Part shown: positions 1 to 7,027 of the stretch, piece after piece | Layout: each line of letters starts with the position of its first letter | Numbering within the stretch: position 1 is the stretch's first letter | NCBI GenBank assembly: GCA_046760445.1 | Contig: JBHIEE010000049.1 | Coordinates: 1-18,856, forward strand | Length of the DNA: 18,856 nt | Origin: JBHIEE01 sp046760445 | Lineage (GTDB): Bacteria > Acidobacteriota > Aminicenantia > JdFR-78 | Reading direction: 5' to 3' | Translations under genes and position numbers: made by a program | The notes under the pieces: generated by a model | Seen by the model: the letters and a program-made list of their open reading frames with translations, nothing else | Database searches by the model: none | What the model was told of the DNA's origin: nothing

Positions 1-20
1 CAATTATTATACTTATCAAA

Positions 21-78
21 AAATCCAAAGTCCAAAATCCAAATGCCAAATGAATTTCAAATGACTAAATTTCAAATC
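21..78. repeat. Degenerate CCAAA-type short tandem repeat
   Basis: About six imperfect units of 7 to 12 bases share a CCAAA or TTCAAA core (for example AATCCAAA, GTCCAAA, TGCCAAA, AATTTCAAA). The stretch lies immediately before, and merges with, the left arm of the long inverted repeat. No open frame with a ribosome binding site crosses it. Units are too short and too variable for a CRISPR. I infer a slippage-prone intergenic repeat; its function is unknown. Confidence 0.6.
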
Positions 79-224
79 TAAGAAGTGTAAGTCGCAAGGT
101 GTTGTCTATCACTTTACTCTTTACTCCTTACTCTTCACGATTTAATGTTTCTGGAATTTGGTCCCGAGTACTCGGGATGGAATTTTTATATATCTTCTCT
201 TTGTTAGGATCATTTGAAAACCCT
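71..224 (+). repeat. Left arm of window-bounding inverted repeat
   Basis: These 154 bases match the reverse complement of 18722-18856. Over 135 aligned positions I count 5 mismatches (about 96% identity) plus one 19-base insertion in this copy at about 160-178. The arm contains a TTTACTC-like series at 112-137. The flanks diverge after base 224. The remaining bases to 328 are AT-rich, with no gene, tRNA or terminator that I can see. The match is direct. That this is one member of a dispersed repeat family is inference. Confidence 0.92.
162..177. repeat. Perfect 16-base palindrome inserted in left repeat arm
   Basis: TCCCGAGTACTCGGGA reads identically on both strands and extends by a G/T pair. 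It makes up most of a 19-base block that is absent from the right repeat arm, where ATTT runs directly into GGAATTTTT. It is more GC-rich than its surroundings. It could be a mobile palindromic unit, a protein-binding site or a cruciform. There is no adjacent T-tract, so it is not an evident terminator. Confidence 0.85.
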
Positions 225-328
225 CAACATAGTAGTATATTCAATAATTTCCATTTTCAGAAAATATACATTTTAATGAAGCTTAGGTCAATTTCCTATT
301 TTTATAAATAAAAAATATTTAAAATTAT

Positions 329-2518
329 TTAAAATCTGCAAGTTAATCCAAAACTGAATCCCCGAGCTGGTTCCTCTGGTGAATCAGGGTCAGGTCGGGA
401 ACGGTATGTTCTATTCAGCAGATTTGAAATCCGAAAATAAAAGTGAAAGGAAGGACTCAGATAATATCCTGATTGTATGTTAAGCAAACTGAATCCAGGA
501 ATAGATATCTCGGCTGGTCCAGGATCATCTCTCTTACTTTGAAGATAACAATTGATTTCTCCCCAGAAATGACCTTTCCAGAAACGAGAACCAAAAACCA
601 AACGATCTGGTGGAATATCATTTAACCAGGCTCCAGTTTTTTCACTTTTACCCTGATAGGAATAGAAATTACCAAATATCTTCCATCCTGGAATAGGGTA
701 ATATTCTAACTCAAATTCAAAGCCCTTAATTTTTCCTTTTTCTATATTATCATAAGTATAAATATTTTCAGGATTGCGGTAGCGTTCAATCATATTATCT
801 ATTCGGTAATGAAAAAGATATAATCCCGCAAAAAGTTTCTTTCTAATAAGCTTTAACCCGAGATCAAAATTGAAACTTGTCTCTGGGTTTAGGTTGGGAT
901 TTCCAATTACATAGCCGCGTCCCGTAATGCCTGTGTAGTATAACTCATTTAAGCTGGGAAAACGATAAGCTCTGGATAAATTAGCAAAAACAATAAATCC
1001 CATAGGTAAATCCCAAGAAGCTCCAACAAATCCTGTCCAGGCTTGACTGGAACTTGAAGATTGGATCAAAGATGAAACGGGAGTAACCCTAGTAGAAAGA
1101 AAATCCCATCTTAAGCCTGCAACTAAGTCTAATTTTTTAATACCAGAATAATCTTCCGAGATAAATACCCCAAAATCCCTTCTTTGACCGTTTTTTAGGG
1201 AGAATGAGGCTCTTGTTCGGGTGATTTCACCTTCGGGATTAAAATAAGTATCTTCATTTTTTGCTTCTACATTTGTCCTTCCAAAAAAGTCGGCACCTGC
1301 TGTGAGACGGAAGTATTTTTTTATTTTTTTATTATAAGAAAGCTGAAATCCATAATCATTACTCTTGGTTAGAGCATAAGATTCTTTTTCTTTATAGGAA
1401 GAAAGCTTTTCCTTTTTGGTCTCAAGTGAATTAGGGTTAAAATAGCAATGAAAAGAAAGGTCTCCTCCGGCAATGAATTTTCTCTCTTCCCAGTGAAAAA
1501 TGAGTAAATTCTGAGTTTCTTTGGGATACCAGGTGGGCCTGACTGAACTGTCTATGTTCGGCTTACCAATGTCAAATCCTCGGGCTCCTAAAAAACTTAA
1601 TTCTGTTCTTCTTTTTCCCGATTGGTGAGAAACTTTAAAAAATAGGTTAGCTGCGGAAAAATGCGACATTGGAACTTCACCTAAAGGAGAACTATAGTTT
1701 TTAGCATCTCTTCCCTGGAAAGAAAGATAAAAGCCAAGATTTTTGAATTTTCGACTTAAAGAAATCCCCGCTTTTTTCCCTTCATTGTTGGTGTTGTAGC
1801 TTAAATGGGCTTGTCCTTGAAATAACTGAGAAGATGCTTCCTTAGTCAAAATATGAATTACTCCGCCAATTGCATCTGACCCATAAAAAACAGAGGATGG
1901 ACTGCGTAGAATCTCAATCTTCTCAATATCATCAGGATTGACAAAAGAGGCATTTGGTCCGGTGCGCCGATCAGAGGTAACCCGGGCATTATCTATCAGA
2001 ATCAAAACTCTTCTTCTGGCTAATCCCCGAATGTTTGGAGCCTTAGAAAAACCACCTACCCCAATGCTTGCTACCCCGGGCATGCTTATGATTGCTTCTG
2101 TAATATTGGGAGTCATTTTTTCGGAGATGGTTCCGGTGGAAACAACAGTTTCGGCAGCAGGCACACTGGTAGAAGCCTCTGGATAGCGAAGGGCAGTAAC
2201 AACAATCTCTTCGCTCTGGCGAATGTAAGGAGTAAGAGTGATTATTAACCTCTCTGAAAAGTCGGCTGAGGTAAAGAGAATTTCTTTCTCTATATAATCA
2301 GGATGAATAATTCTTAGCTTGCCTTTCCTATCATGGGGAACATTCAAAAGAAAAGCACCTTGTTCATCGGTAAAGGTTTTATTTCCTGATTCTTGATGAA
2401 GCACAATAGCATTATGAATCGGTTTTCCCTCTATTGAAGTAATCTTTCCTTTAATCTCTGCTGCCAAGCAATAAGAAGCCAACGAAATAAATATCGCAGC
2501 TCCACATAAGATTTTCAT
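329..2518 (-). CDS. TonB-dependent outer membrane receptor
   Basis: A 729-residue outer membrane receptor for energised uptake of a large ligand (siderophore, haem, cobalamin or similar; substrate not determinable). Residues 1-19 or 1-20 form a signal peptide. Residues 21-100 look like a carboxypeptidase-regulatory-like beta domain. A TonB-box-like EEIVVTA follows near 103. The plug domain (about 110-228) includes the PNIRGL and IEILRSPSSVFYGSDAIGGVI motifs, and a 22-strand-type barrel ends in the aromatic C-terminus CRF. Length is normal for the BtuB/CirA class. It stands alone: no TonB, ExbBD or ABC transporter gene is in the window. The ATG at 2518 has no Shine-Dalgarno sequence, but a good promoter lies only 10 bases upstream, suggesting a leaderless transcript. 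No cobalamin riboswitch consensus was found upstream. Confidence 0.93.
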   Translation of the reverse strand: MKILCGAAIFISLASYCLAAEIKGKITSIEGKPIHNAIVLHQESGNKTFTDEQGAFLLNVPHDRKGKLRIIHPDYIEKEILFTSADFSERLIITLTPYIRQSEEIVVTALRYPEASTSVPAAETVVSTGTISEKMTPNITEAIISMPGVASIGVGGFSKAPNIRGLARRRVLILIDNARVTSDRRTGPNASFVNPDDIEKIEILRSPSSVFYGSDAIGGVIHILTKEASSQLFQGQAHLSYNTNNEGKKAGISLSRKFKNLGFYLSFQGRDAKNYSSPLGEVPMSHFSAANLFFKVSHQSGKRRTELSFLGARGFDIGKPNIDSSVRPTWYPKETQNLLIFHWEERKFIAGGDLSFHCYFNPNSLETKKEKLSSYKEKESYALTKSNDYGFQLSYNKKIKKYFRLTAGADFFGRTNVEAKNEDTYFNPEGEITRTRASFSLKNGQRRDFGVFISEDYSGIKKLDLVAGLRWDFLSTRVTPVSSLIQSSSSSQAWTGFVGASWDLPMGFIVFANLSRAYRFPSLNELYYTGITGRGYVIGNPNLNPETSFNFDLGLKLIRKKLFAGLYLFHYRIDNMIERYRNPENIYTYDNIEKGKIKGFEFELEYYPIPGWKIFGNFYSYQGKSEKTGAWLNDIPPDRLVFGSRFWKGHFWGEINCYLQSKRDDPGPAEISIPGFSLLNIQSGYYLSPSFHFYFRISNLLNRTYRSRPDPDSPEEPARGFSFGLTCRF

Positions 2519-2528
2519 CTTAATAAAT

Positions 2529-2557
2529 ATATTATTAAAGAAGTATCAGAATATCAA
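2529..2557 (-). promoter_or_regulatory. Sigma70-type promoter of the TonB receptor gene
   Basis: On the minus strand, TTGATA (2552-2557), a 17-base spacer and TAATAT (2529-2534). The -10 ends 10 bases before the ATG, so transcription should start within a few bases of the start codon. Together with the missing Shine-Dalgarno sequence this suggests a leaderless mRNA. AT-rich DNA makes chance matches likely, hence moderate confidence. Confidence 0.55.
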
Positions 2558-2622
2558 TGCATAATAACAATACAAGATATGCCTCGTTTCGTTTGGTAAA
2601 ACCCTAAATTCCAAATCCGGAA

Positions 2623-2870
2623 AGCTCCAAAGCCAGTTCCAGTTAACCGGGGCCCTTAACAGCCTGAATAATTTACACCTACTTTATACAGTAAATCCAG
2701 CTTGAACAGCTCACCTGATAATTGTTTCCCAAACTCTGGTGTGACTGAAAAAGAAACTCCTTTAAACTTAAAAAGTCATTATTACTAAGAAATGAAACTG
2801 CTTTTTTAATTCTCTCATTTTCAGTCACTATATGCTTGGCTCTTTTATATAAGACTCCACCTAAAAACTC
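2623..2870 (-). pseudogene. galK: Galactokinase (GHMP kinase) C-terminal relic
   Basis: Not an intact ORF, but three minus-strand frames in succession give the C-terminal half of a galactokinase. Frame A (2679-2870) reads VLYKRAKHIVTENERIKKAV and continues to SHQSLGNNYQVSC, matching the family's (R)xRHxxTENxRxxxA ... ESHxSxxxDYxVSC region. Frame B (2656 to about 2710) resumes with KLDLLYKVGV, the family's ELDxLVxxA segment. Frame C (2623-2655) reads GPRLTGTGFGA, the GHMP motif 3 (family GxRMTGGGFGGC). An upstream piece, KDLIPKILEKAKSF (about 2876-2920), may belong in a further frame. The N-terminal catalytic half is absent, so this is a truncated, frameshifted pseudogene. A sequencing artefact could explain one shift but not the truncation. 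No galT, galE or intact galK is nearby. Confidence 0.8.
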
Positions 2871-2938
2871 TTAGCCTTTTCAAGGATTTTAGGAATAAGG
2901 TCTTTATAAGTAGAAATTTTAATTTTTTTAAAAAATAC

Positions 2939-2967
2939 TTGACAAAAACAGACTCATATATTATATT
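2939..2967 (+). promoter_or_regulatory. Strong sigma70-type promoter of hsp20
   Basis: Perfect -35 TTGACA (2939-2944), exactly 17 bases, then -10 TATATT (2962-2967). The predicted start is near 2974, leaving a leader of about 38 bases that ends in a near-perfect Shine-Dalgarno sequence, AAAGGAGGTGA (2998-3008), 4 bases before the ATG. No CIRCE element was found, so heat-shock control by HrcA is not indicated. Confidence 0.75.
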
Positions 2968-3012
2968 AATAATGGACTCAAATTTAAAGGAATTTTTAAA
3001 GGAGGTGACAAA

Positions 3013-3465
3013 ATGGCGATTATCAGATGGGATCCATTCCGAGACTTATTAACTCTGAGAGATAAAATGAACCGGCTCTTTGAAGAAACTTTCTCTTTGC
3101 GGGAGGAAGAAAAGGACCTGATTTCCGGAGGCTGGAGTCCAGCAGTAGATATTTATGAAACGGAAAATGCAGTTGTACTCACTACTGAGTTGCCCGGGAT
3201 TGACGAGAAAGATATCCAGTTGAAGATTGAAAATAACACCCTCGTTCTCAAAGGAGAAAGAAAGCTGGAAAAGGAAACAAAAGAAGAAAACTACCACCGA
3301 ATTGAAAGAGCCTATGGTTCATTTTATCGTTCATTCACCATCCCTAATGTTGTTGATCGAGACAAAATTACTGCAGAGCATAAAAATGGAGTGCTGAAGG
3401 TAATTATGCCCAAGAAAGAGGAAATTAAACCTCGTGAGATTAAAATTAGTAAATCTAAGGAATGA
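3013..3465 (+). CDS. hsp20: Hsp20 / alpha-crystallin family small heat-shock protein
   Basis: A 150-residue cytoplasmic ATP-independent holdase that binds unfolding proteins in large oligomers. The N-terminal segment (MAIIRWDPFRDLLTLRDKMNR) is typical of the bacterial class. The alpha-crystallin domain runs about 42-140, including the WSPAVDIYE entry strand, the ELPGIDEKDI loop and the NGVLKVIMPK signature. The C-terminal REIKI matches the I-x-I anchor motif used for oligomerisation. The start is set by the AAAGGAGGTGA ribosome binding site. The gene is a single-gene unit with its own promoter and terminator, convergent with the comF operon and divergent from the galactokinase relic. Confidence 0.96.
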   Translation: MAIIRWDPFRDLLTLRDKMNRLFEETFSLREEEKDLISGGWSPAVDIYETENAVVLTTELPGIDEKDIQLKIENNTLVLKGERKLEKETKEENYHRIERAYGSFYRSFTIPNVVDRDKITAEHKNGVLKVIMPKKEEIKPREIKISKSKE

Positions 3466-3489
3466 GGGTTTACCCCTCATTCCTTTTTT
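3457..3489 (+). terminator. Rho-independent terminator of hsp20, overlapping two stop codons
   Basis: A 12-bp stem (AAGGAATGAGGG with CCCTCATTCCTT, 3457-3468 with 3474-3485) closes a 5-base loop and runs into TTTTTT at 3484-3489. The left arm contains the hsp20 TGA (3463-3465), and the T-tract abuts and partly overlaps the comF stop on the other strand (3488-3490). In the minus direction the same hairpin is followed by only a weak T-rich stretch, so it may end comF transcription less efficiently. Confidence 0.88.
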
Positions 3490-4237
3490 ATAATCCAGCC
3501 TGAGCAAGAGTAAAAGCTTTAACCTCTTTTGCTCCTGCCTTAAGTAAAATAAAAGCACATTCCTTAATAGTAGAACCTGAAGTAAAGACATCATCAACAA
3601 GAAGAAGATTTTTCCCTTCAATTTTCTCTCTGTTTTTAACAGAGAAAGCTCCTTTAATATTTCTTTCCCTTTCTTTGAATTCCAATTGACTCTGGGGAAG
3701 GGTATTTTTCACCTTAATTAACGCACCTTTAATAAATTCTTTGTGAGTTAATCTTGTTAATTCACGGGCAATAATTTCAGTTTGATTAAATCCTCTTTCC
3801 TTTTTCTTTTTAGGATGAAGGGGTACAGAAACAATCCCTTCGACATTAAGCAACTCTTCTTCACGCTGAAGAAAATGATAAGCAAAATGCGCTAAATTTT
3901 TACCTAAGATTTTTTTTTGGTGATATTTAAAAAGAAGAATAATTTCTTTGAGAATTCCTTCATATTCTCCGACTGAACGGTGAATAGAGAAAGGAGGAAT
4001 TTTTGTTAGACACTCCTGACACAAATGAGAAGGAAGGGTGCTCTTCAATAATTTCCCGCAACAAAGACACACCGAACCACTTAAAGGTTTTAACTGTTCC
4101 CAACAAAATTGGCAGATAATCTTTTCTTCGGGAAGTTCTAAAAAAGCAGAACAAAGTTGGCAGCGGGAAGGAAAGAATATTATTTCTCCTAAATTTCCTA
4201 ATTTTCTGAAGATTTTTTTAGAAAAGGCTTCAACCAC
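3488..4237 (-). CDS. comF: ComF family phosphoribosyltransferase-like protein
   Basis: 249 residues. The N-terminus holds paired Cys motifs (C26-x2-C29, C42-x2-C45, C57/C59/C60, C73-x2-C76) that form the double zinc ribbon of the ComF family. A type I phosphoribosyltransferase domain follows, with VPLHPKKKKERGFNQ (138-152), QSQLEFKERERNIKGAF (182-198) and the PRPP loop LLLVDDVFTSGST (211-223). Family members are linked to DNA uptake during natural transformation (ComFC, GntX); the reaction is unproven here. The start is GTG and overlaps the upstream DksA-like gene by 8 bases. This is the last gene of the rplU operon. No other competence genes are in the window. Confidence 0.93.
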   Translation of the reverse strand: MVEAFSKKIFRKLGNLGEIIFFPSRCQLCSAFLELPEEKIICQFCWEQLKPLSGSVCLCCGKLLKSTLPSHLCQECLTKIPPFSIHRSVGEYEGILKEIILLFKYHQKKILGKNLAHFAYHFLQREEELLNVEGIVSVPLHPKKKKERGFNQTEIIARELTRLTHKEFIKGALIKVKNTLPQSQLEFKERERNIKGAFSVKNREKIEGKNLLLVDDVFTSGSTIKECAFILLKAGAKEVKAFTLAQAGL

Positions 4238-4604
4238 TTCCTTCTTCTAATTTCTGCTGGCACTCGATACAATATTTTGCCCAAGGAATGGCGTCTAATC
4301 TTTTTTTAGTAATTTTTTTCCCACAGCGTTGACAACTTCCGTATGTCTTTTCTTTAATTCTGTTTAAAGCTTCATCTATCATCGTTAATTGTTCTCGTTC
4401 GGCATCAGTTAAACTATATAAAAATTCTTTACTGTAGGTGCTTTCTGCTCGGTCAGCAATATCTTGAACAATTTCTGCTACAATTAATTCATTGAGGTCA
4501 TAATCCTTGTTTAACTTTTTGATAATCTCTTCCTTTCTTTTCAATAAACTTTTTTGATATTTCTCTAAACTTTTTTGATCCATTTCACATCCTTTACTTG
4601 GCAT
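4230..4604 (-). CDS. DksA/TraR C4-type zinc-finger protein
   Basis: 124 residues from the first ATG. A coiled coil (about 10-85) carries the tip motif DIADRA (48-53), equivalent to the DxxDxA that DksA inserts into the RNA polymerase secondary channel. A C4 zinc finger follows (C91, C94, C112, C115) with the family string KKRLDAIPWAKYCIECQ. It is shorter than E. coli DksA (151 aa), like many DksA/YocK-type proteins, and probably modulates transcription initiation, possibly with ppGpp. Two starts are possible. The ATG at 4604 has AAGGAG eight bases upstream but overlaps rlmH. The ATG at 4583 (117 aa) has AAAGGATGTGA just upstream. I cannot choose firmly. Confidence 0.9.
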   Translation of the reverse strand: MPSKGCEMDQKSLEKYQKSLLKRKEEIIKKLNKDYDLNELIVAEIVQDIADRAESTYSKEFLYSLTDAEREQLTMIDEALNRIKEKTYGSCQRCGKKITKKRLDAIPWAKYCIECQQKLEEGSG

Positions 4605-5061
4605 ATTTTCTTCTCCTTAAAATCGAAATCCCTCGATAAATTTGCTCCAAGAGAACAACTCGGGTCAATTCATGCGAAAAAGTCATTTTCGATAAAGAGA
4701 GAAGGTAGTCTGCTTGTTCTATAATTTTTTCTGATAACCCAGCAAATCCCCCAACAATAAAAATTATTCCTTTCGGTGAAGTTTGACTTAACTTCCCTAG
4801 AAATTGAGCAAATTCATTCGATGTCATTTCTTTTCCTCGGTCAGTCAAACAGATAATATAATTATCTTTGATATATTTTTCAAGTCCTTCTGCCTCTTTT
4901 TGTTTAATTTTTTCTATAAATTTTTCTTTTATTCCTTTAACTTCTTTTGTTTCTATCACTTGACAATCTATCATCTGATTTATTCTATCCAGATAGAATT
5001 TTCCCAGAGATTTTAACTCTTTATTTTCAGTTTTCCCAGGCCAGAGGATTTTTATCTTCAT
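4594..5061 (-). CDS. rlmH: 23S rRNA (pseudouridine1915-N3)-methyltransferase RlmH
   Basis: 155 residues, the exact family length. It methylates pseudouridine 1915 in helix 69 of 23S rRNA on assembled 70S ribosomes, as a SPOUT-fold dimer. The knot shows FIVGGFAG (101-108, S-adenosylmethionine site) and LSLSKMTFSHELTRVVLLEQIYRG (121-144), both diagnostic. The C-terminus reads RRRKYAK where the family normally has a PYH[KR] ending, so the usual His next to the conserved Tyr is Ala. The ATG has no clear Shine-Dalgarno sequence and lies 10 bases after the preceding stop, so translation is probably coupled. Confidence 0.95.
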   Translation of the reverse strand: MKIKILWPGKTENKELKSLGKFYLDRINQMIDCQVIETKEVKGIKEKFIEKIKQKEAEGLEKYIKDNYIICLTDRGKEMTSNEFAQFLGKLSQTSPKGIIFIVGGFAGLSEKIIEQADYLLSLSKMTFSHELTRVVLLEQIYRGISILRRRKYAK

Positions 5062-5071
5062 TTCAGAAGAT

Positions 5072-6046
5072 TTATTTAATTTGGGAATGCTGAACAGCTA
5101 GTTTTTTTAATTTTTCAATTAAAGTTTTCCGAGAAATATCTAATAGTTTAGCTGCTTTTGTCTTATTGCCTCGAGTTAATTTAAGAATATAGGAAATGTA
5201 TAAGTTCTCCATTTCCTTTAAAGTCAATTTTCTCTCACCTGCTTCTTTTATAAAATCTTCTTGGCCATCAAGCAAAAATAAAAAATCTTGTTTTTCTATT
5301 TTTGGAGAAGAAATAGAAAGACAAACTCTCTCTATTGCATTTTTTAGTTGTCTAATATTTCCTGGCCAGGAGTATTCTAAACACCACTTCTTCGCTTCTC
5401 GAGTTAAAGTCTTTTTGGGAATATTTAATTTTAAAGCAGCCTGATTTAAAAAATAATCAGCCAAAGGCAATATATCAGCCTTTCTCTGCTTCAAGGGAGG
5501 AAGTTTAATTCCAATAATATTAAGAAGATAATAAAGTTCAGGCTTAAATTTTCTCTCTCTTATTTTATCCATTAAATCTGACTGAGAAGAAGCGATAATT
5601 CTTGCCTTGAAATCCATCTCTTCAATTCCCCCTAAGCGGGTAAAAGATTCTTTCTCAAATACCGGGGAAATTTTATTTTGAAGTCCAAGAGGCAGGGTGT
5701 CAATTAAATCAAAATAGACCGTTCCTTCATCAGCTAATTCTAATTTGCCTGTTTTTTGCTCTCGAGCATCAGTAAAAGCTCCTTTCTCATGTCCAAGAAG
5801 TTCACTCGCCGCCAACTGATCCAGTAAATTAGGACAATCAATTCTGATAAACGGTTTATCTTTTCTCTTACTGTAAAAATGAATTAAATAAGCAAAAAAA
5901 TCTTTTCCTGTTCCTGATTGTCCAGTAATAATTACCGGATAATCGGATGGGCCGATCTTGTTTTTTATTAAATCAACGATTTCAACGATGGTTTTATCTT
6001 GAAAATCAGTAAAGTATTCATTGAAATTCATAACTTTTAGCATCAC
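5072..6046 (-). CDS. Sigma54-activator-like AAA+ regulator with degenerate ATPase site
   Basis: 324 residues with no receiver or other sensor domain, like PspF: an AAA+ domain (about 10-250) and a Fis-type helix-turn-helix (about 272-318, AAKLLDISRKTLIEKLKKL). Walker A GQSGTGKD (42-49), GAFTDA (89-94, for GAFTGA) and sensor II WPGNIRQLKN (227-236) are present. Compared with PspF, several catalytic residues are changed. The Walker B Glu is Leu (FDLI, L114), the switch Asn is Asp (D70), the sensor I ATN becomes SSQ (153-155), and the two arginine fingers become K168 and L174. It may bind ATP yet hydrolyse it poorly. Its position between rsfS (overlap 29 bases) and rlmH is unusual. The frame opens at GTG 6046; ATG at 6043 or 6031 is possible. 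Target genes are unknown. Confidence 0.85.
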   Translation of the reverse strand: MMLKVMNFNEYFTDFQDKTIVEIVDLIKNKIGPSDYPVIITGQSGTGKDFFAYLIHFYSKRKDKPFIRIDCPNLLDQLAASELLGHEKGAFTDAREQKTGKLELADEGTVYFDLIDTLPLGLQNKISPVFEKESFTRLGGIEEMDFKARIIASSQSDLMDKIRERKFKPELYYLLNIIGIKLPPLKQRKADILPLADYFLNQAALKLNIPKKTLTREAKKWCLEYSWPGNIRQLKNAIERVCLSISSPKIEKQDFLFLLDGQEDFIKEAGERKLTLKEMENLYISYILKLTRGNKTKAAKLLDISRKTLIEKLKKLAVQHSQIK

Positions 6047-6374
6047 CCCACAATTTTTCTAAGGAATAATATTCCCTCGCTGTTGGAGAGAAAATATGAA
6101 CAATAAAATCTCCATAATCCATTAAAATCCACTCAGCTCTCATTTCTCCTTCGATACCAAGTGGTTCTACTTTCATCTTTTTTAAACTTCCCTCGATATT
6201 CCCTAAGATAGCTAAATTTTGTCTTTGAGAATTTCCACTAACAATTAAAAAATAATCGGCAAAAGAAGCAATCCCTCTTAAGTCCAGAACAACTAATTGC
6301 TCCCCTTTTTTATCCAGGGAAGCTTTGATGGCTTTCTTCAATGGCTCAGGAAAATCCATCTTTTTCACCGTCAT
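6018..6374 (-). CDS. rsfS: Ribosomal silencing factor RsfS
   Basis: 118 residues, typical of the RsfS/Iojap/DUF143 family. It binds ribosomal protein uL14 on the free 50S subunit and blocks joining with 30S when nutrients are short. Diagnostic segments are VVLDLRGIASFADYFLIVSGNSQRQ (28-52), GEMRAEWILMDYGDFIVHIFSPTAREYYSLEKLWGDA (78-114). The ATG overlaps the nadD stop by 4 bases (ATGA), the usual nadD-rsfS pairing. No Shine-Dalgarno sequence is visible, so translation is probably coupled to nadD. Confidence 0.96.
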   Translation of the reverse strand: MTVKKMDFPEPLKKAIKASLDKKGEQLVVLDLRGIASFADYFLIVSGNSQRQNLAILGNIEGSLKKMKVEPLGIEGEMRAEWILMDYGDFIVHIFSPTAREYYSLEKLWGDAKSYEFQ

Positions 6375-7027
6375 TGATATAGTCTATTTTTAATTATATA
6401 TTCCTCTACTTCTAGAGGAACAAGATACTTTATTGATTCCTTTTTTTTTATCTTATCTCTTATCTCGGTTGAAGAAATGTTCAAAGCTCTAATTGGCAGA
6501 AGAAAGATTTTAGGGTGAGTGAAAAGTTCTTTCTGAATATTTGAATAATTTTTTATTTCAATCAAACTCATAGCGAATCTCTCGGGCAATGCTTCTTTTG
6601 CAGACTCAAGATAATAACCCGGCCGGCTGATGACAATTAAAAAATATTTTTCAATCAACTCGAGATAATTTTTCCAAGTTTTAATTTCCCAAAAAGCATC
6701 AACCCCCAAAATGAAAAAGATTAAAGCTTCAGGGTAATCTCTTTGAATTTTATTCAAAGTGTCAATTGAATATGACTTTCCTTTGATTTCAATTTCAATT
6801 TTTGAGGGAATAAAAAATTTGTTGGAAGAAAGAGCAAGACACAGCATTTGCCATCTATCTTCTGGAGAAGCAATATTTCTATCATTCTTGTGAGGAGGAA
6901 GATAAGAAGGAATAAACAGGATTTTATCCAACCGGCATTTATATCTAACCTCTTCAGCTGCCCTTAAATGGCCAAAATGGATGGGATTAAAAGTGCCCCC
7001 AAAAATACCTATCCTTTCCTTTTTCAT
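6371..7027 (-). CDS. nadD: Nicotinate-nucleotide adenylyltransferase
   Basis: 218 residues. The enzyme transfers AMP from ATP to nicotinate mononucleotide to give deamido-NAD, the penultimate step of NAD synthesis, in the cytoplasm. The nucleotidyltransferase signature GGTFNPIHFGH (10-20, with the HxGH at 17-20) and the ISSTEIR motif (184-190) are both intact. The gene overlaps obg by 4 bases (ATGA) and rsfS by 4 bases, so the three are surely co-transcribed. NAD supply may matter to the Rnf complex encoded nearby, but the two operons have separate promoters. Confidence 0.96.
   Translation of the reverse strand: MKKERIGIFGGTFNPIHFGHLRAAEEVRYKCRLDKILFIPSYLPPHKNDRNIASPEDRWQMLCLALSSNKFFIPSKIEIEIKGKSYSIDTLNKIQRDYPEALIFFILGVDAFWEIKTWKNYLELIEKYFLIVISRPGYYLESAKEALPERFAMSLIEIKNYSNIQKELFTHPKIFLLPIRALNISSTEIRDKIKKKESIKYLVPLEVEEYIIKNRLYQ

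Noticed and set aside
21..78. Possible CRISPR-like repeats
   Set aside because: Units are 7-12 bases, degenerate and without spacers of constant length; no cas genes are present.
99..311. 70-codon plus-strand frame at the left end
   Set aside because: It lies mostly within the inverted repeat, the repeat's other copy does not preserve the frame beyond the insertion, and there is no ribosome binding site or recognisable protein feature.
2519..2940. Cobalamin or other riboswitch upstream of the TonB receptor
   Set aside because: No B12-box consensus on the minus strand; the region reads instead as a galactokinase relic, and the likely promoter leaves no leader for a riboswitch.
2941..3012. 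CIRCE heat-shock operator before hsp20
   Set aside because: No TTAGCACTC-N9-GAGTGCTAA inverted repeat can be found between promoter and start codon.
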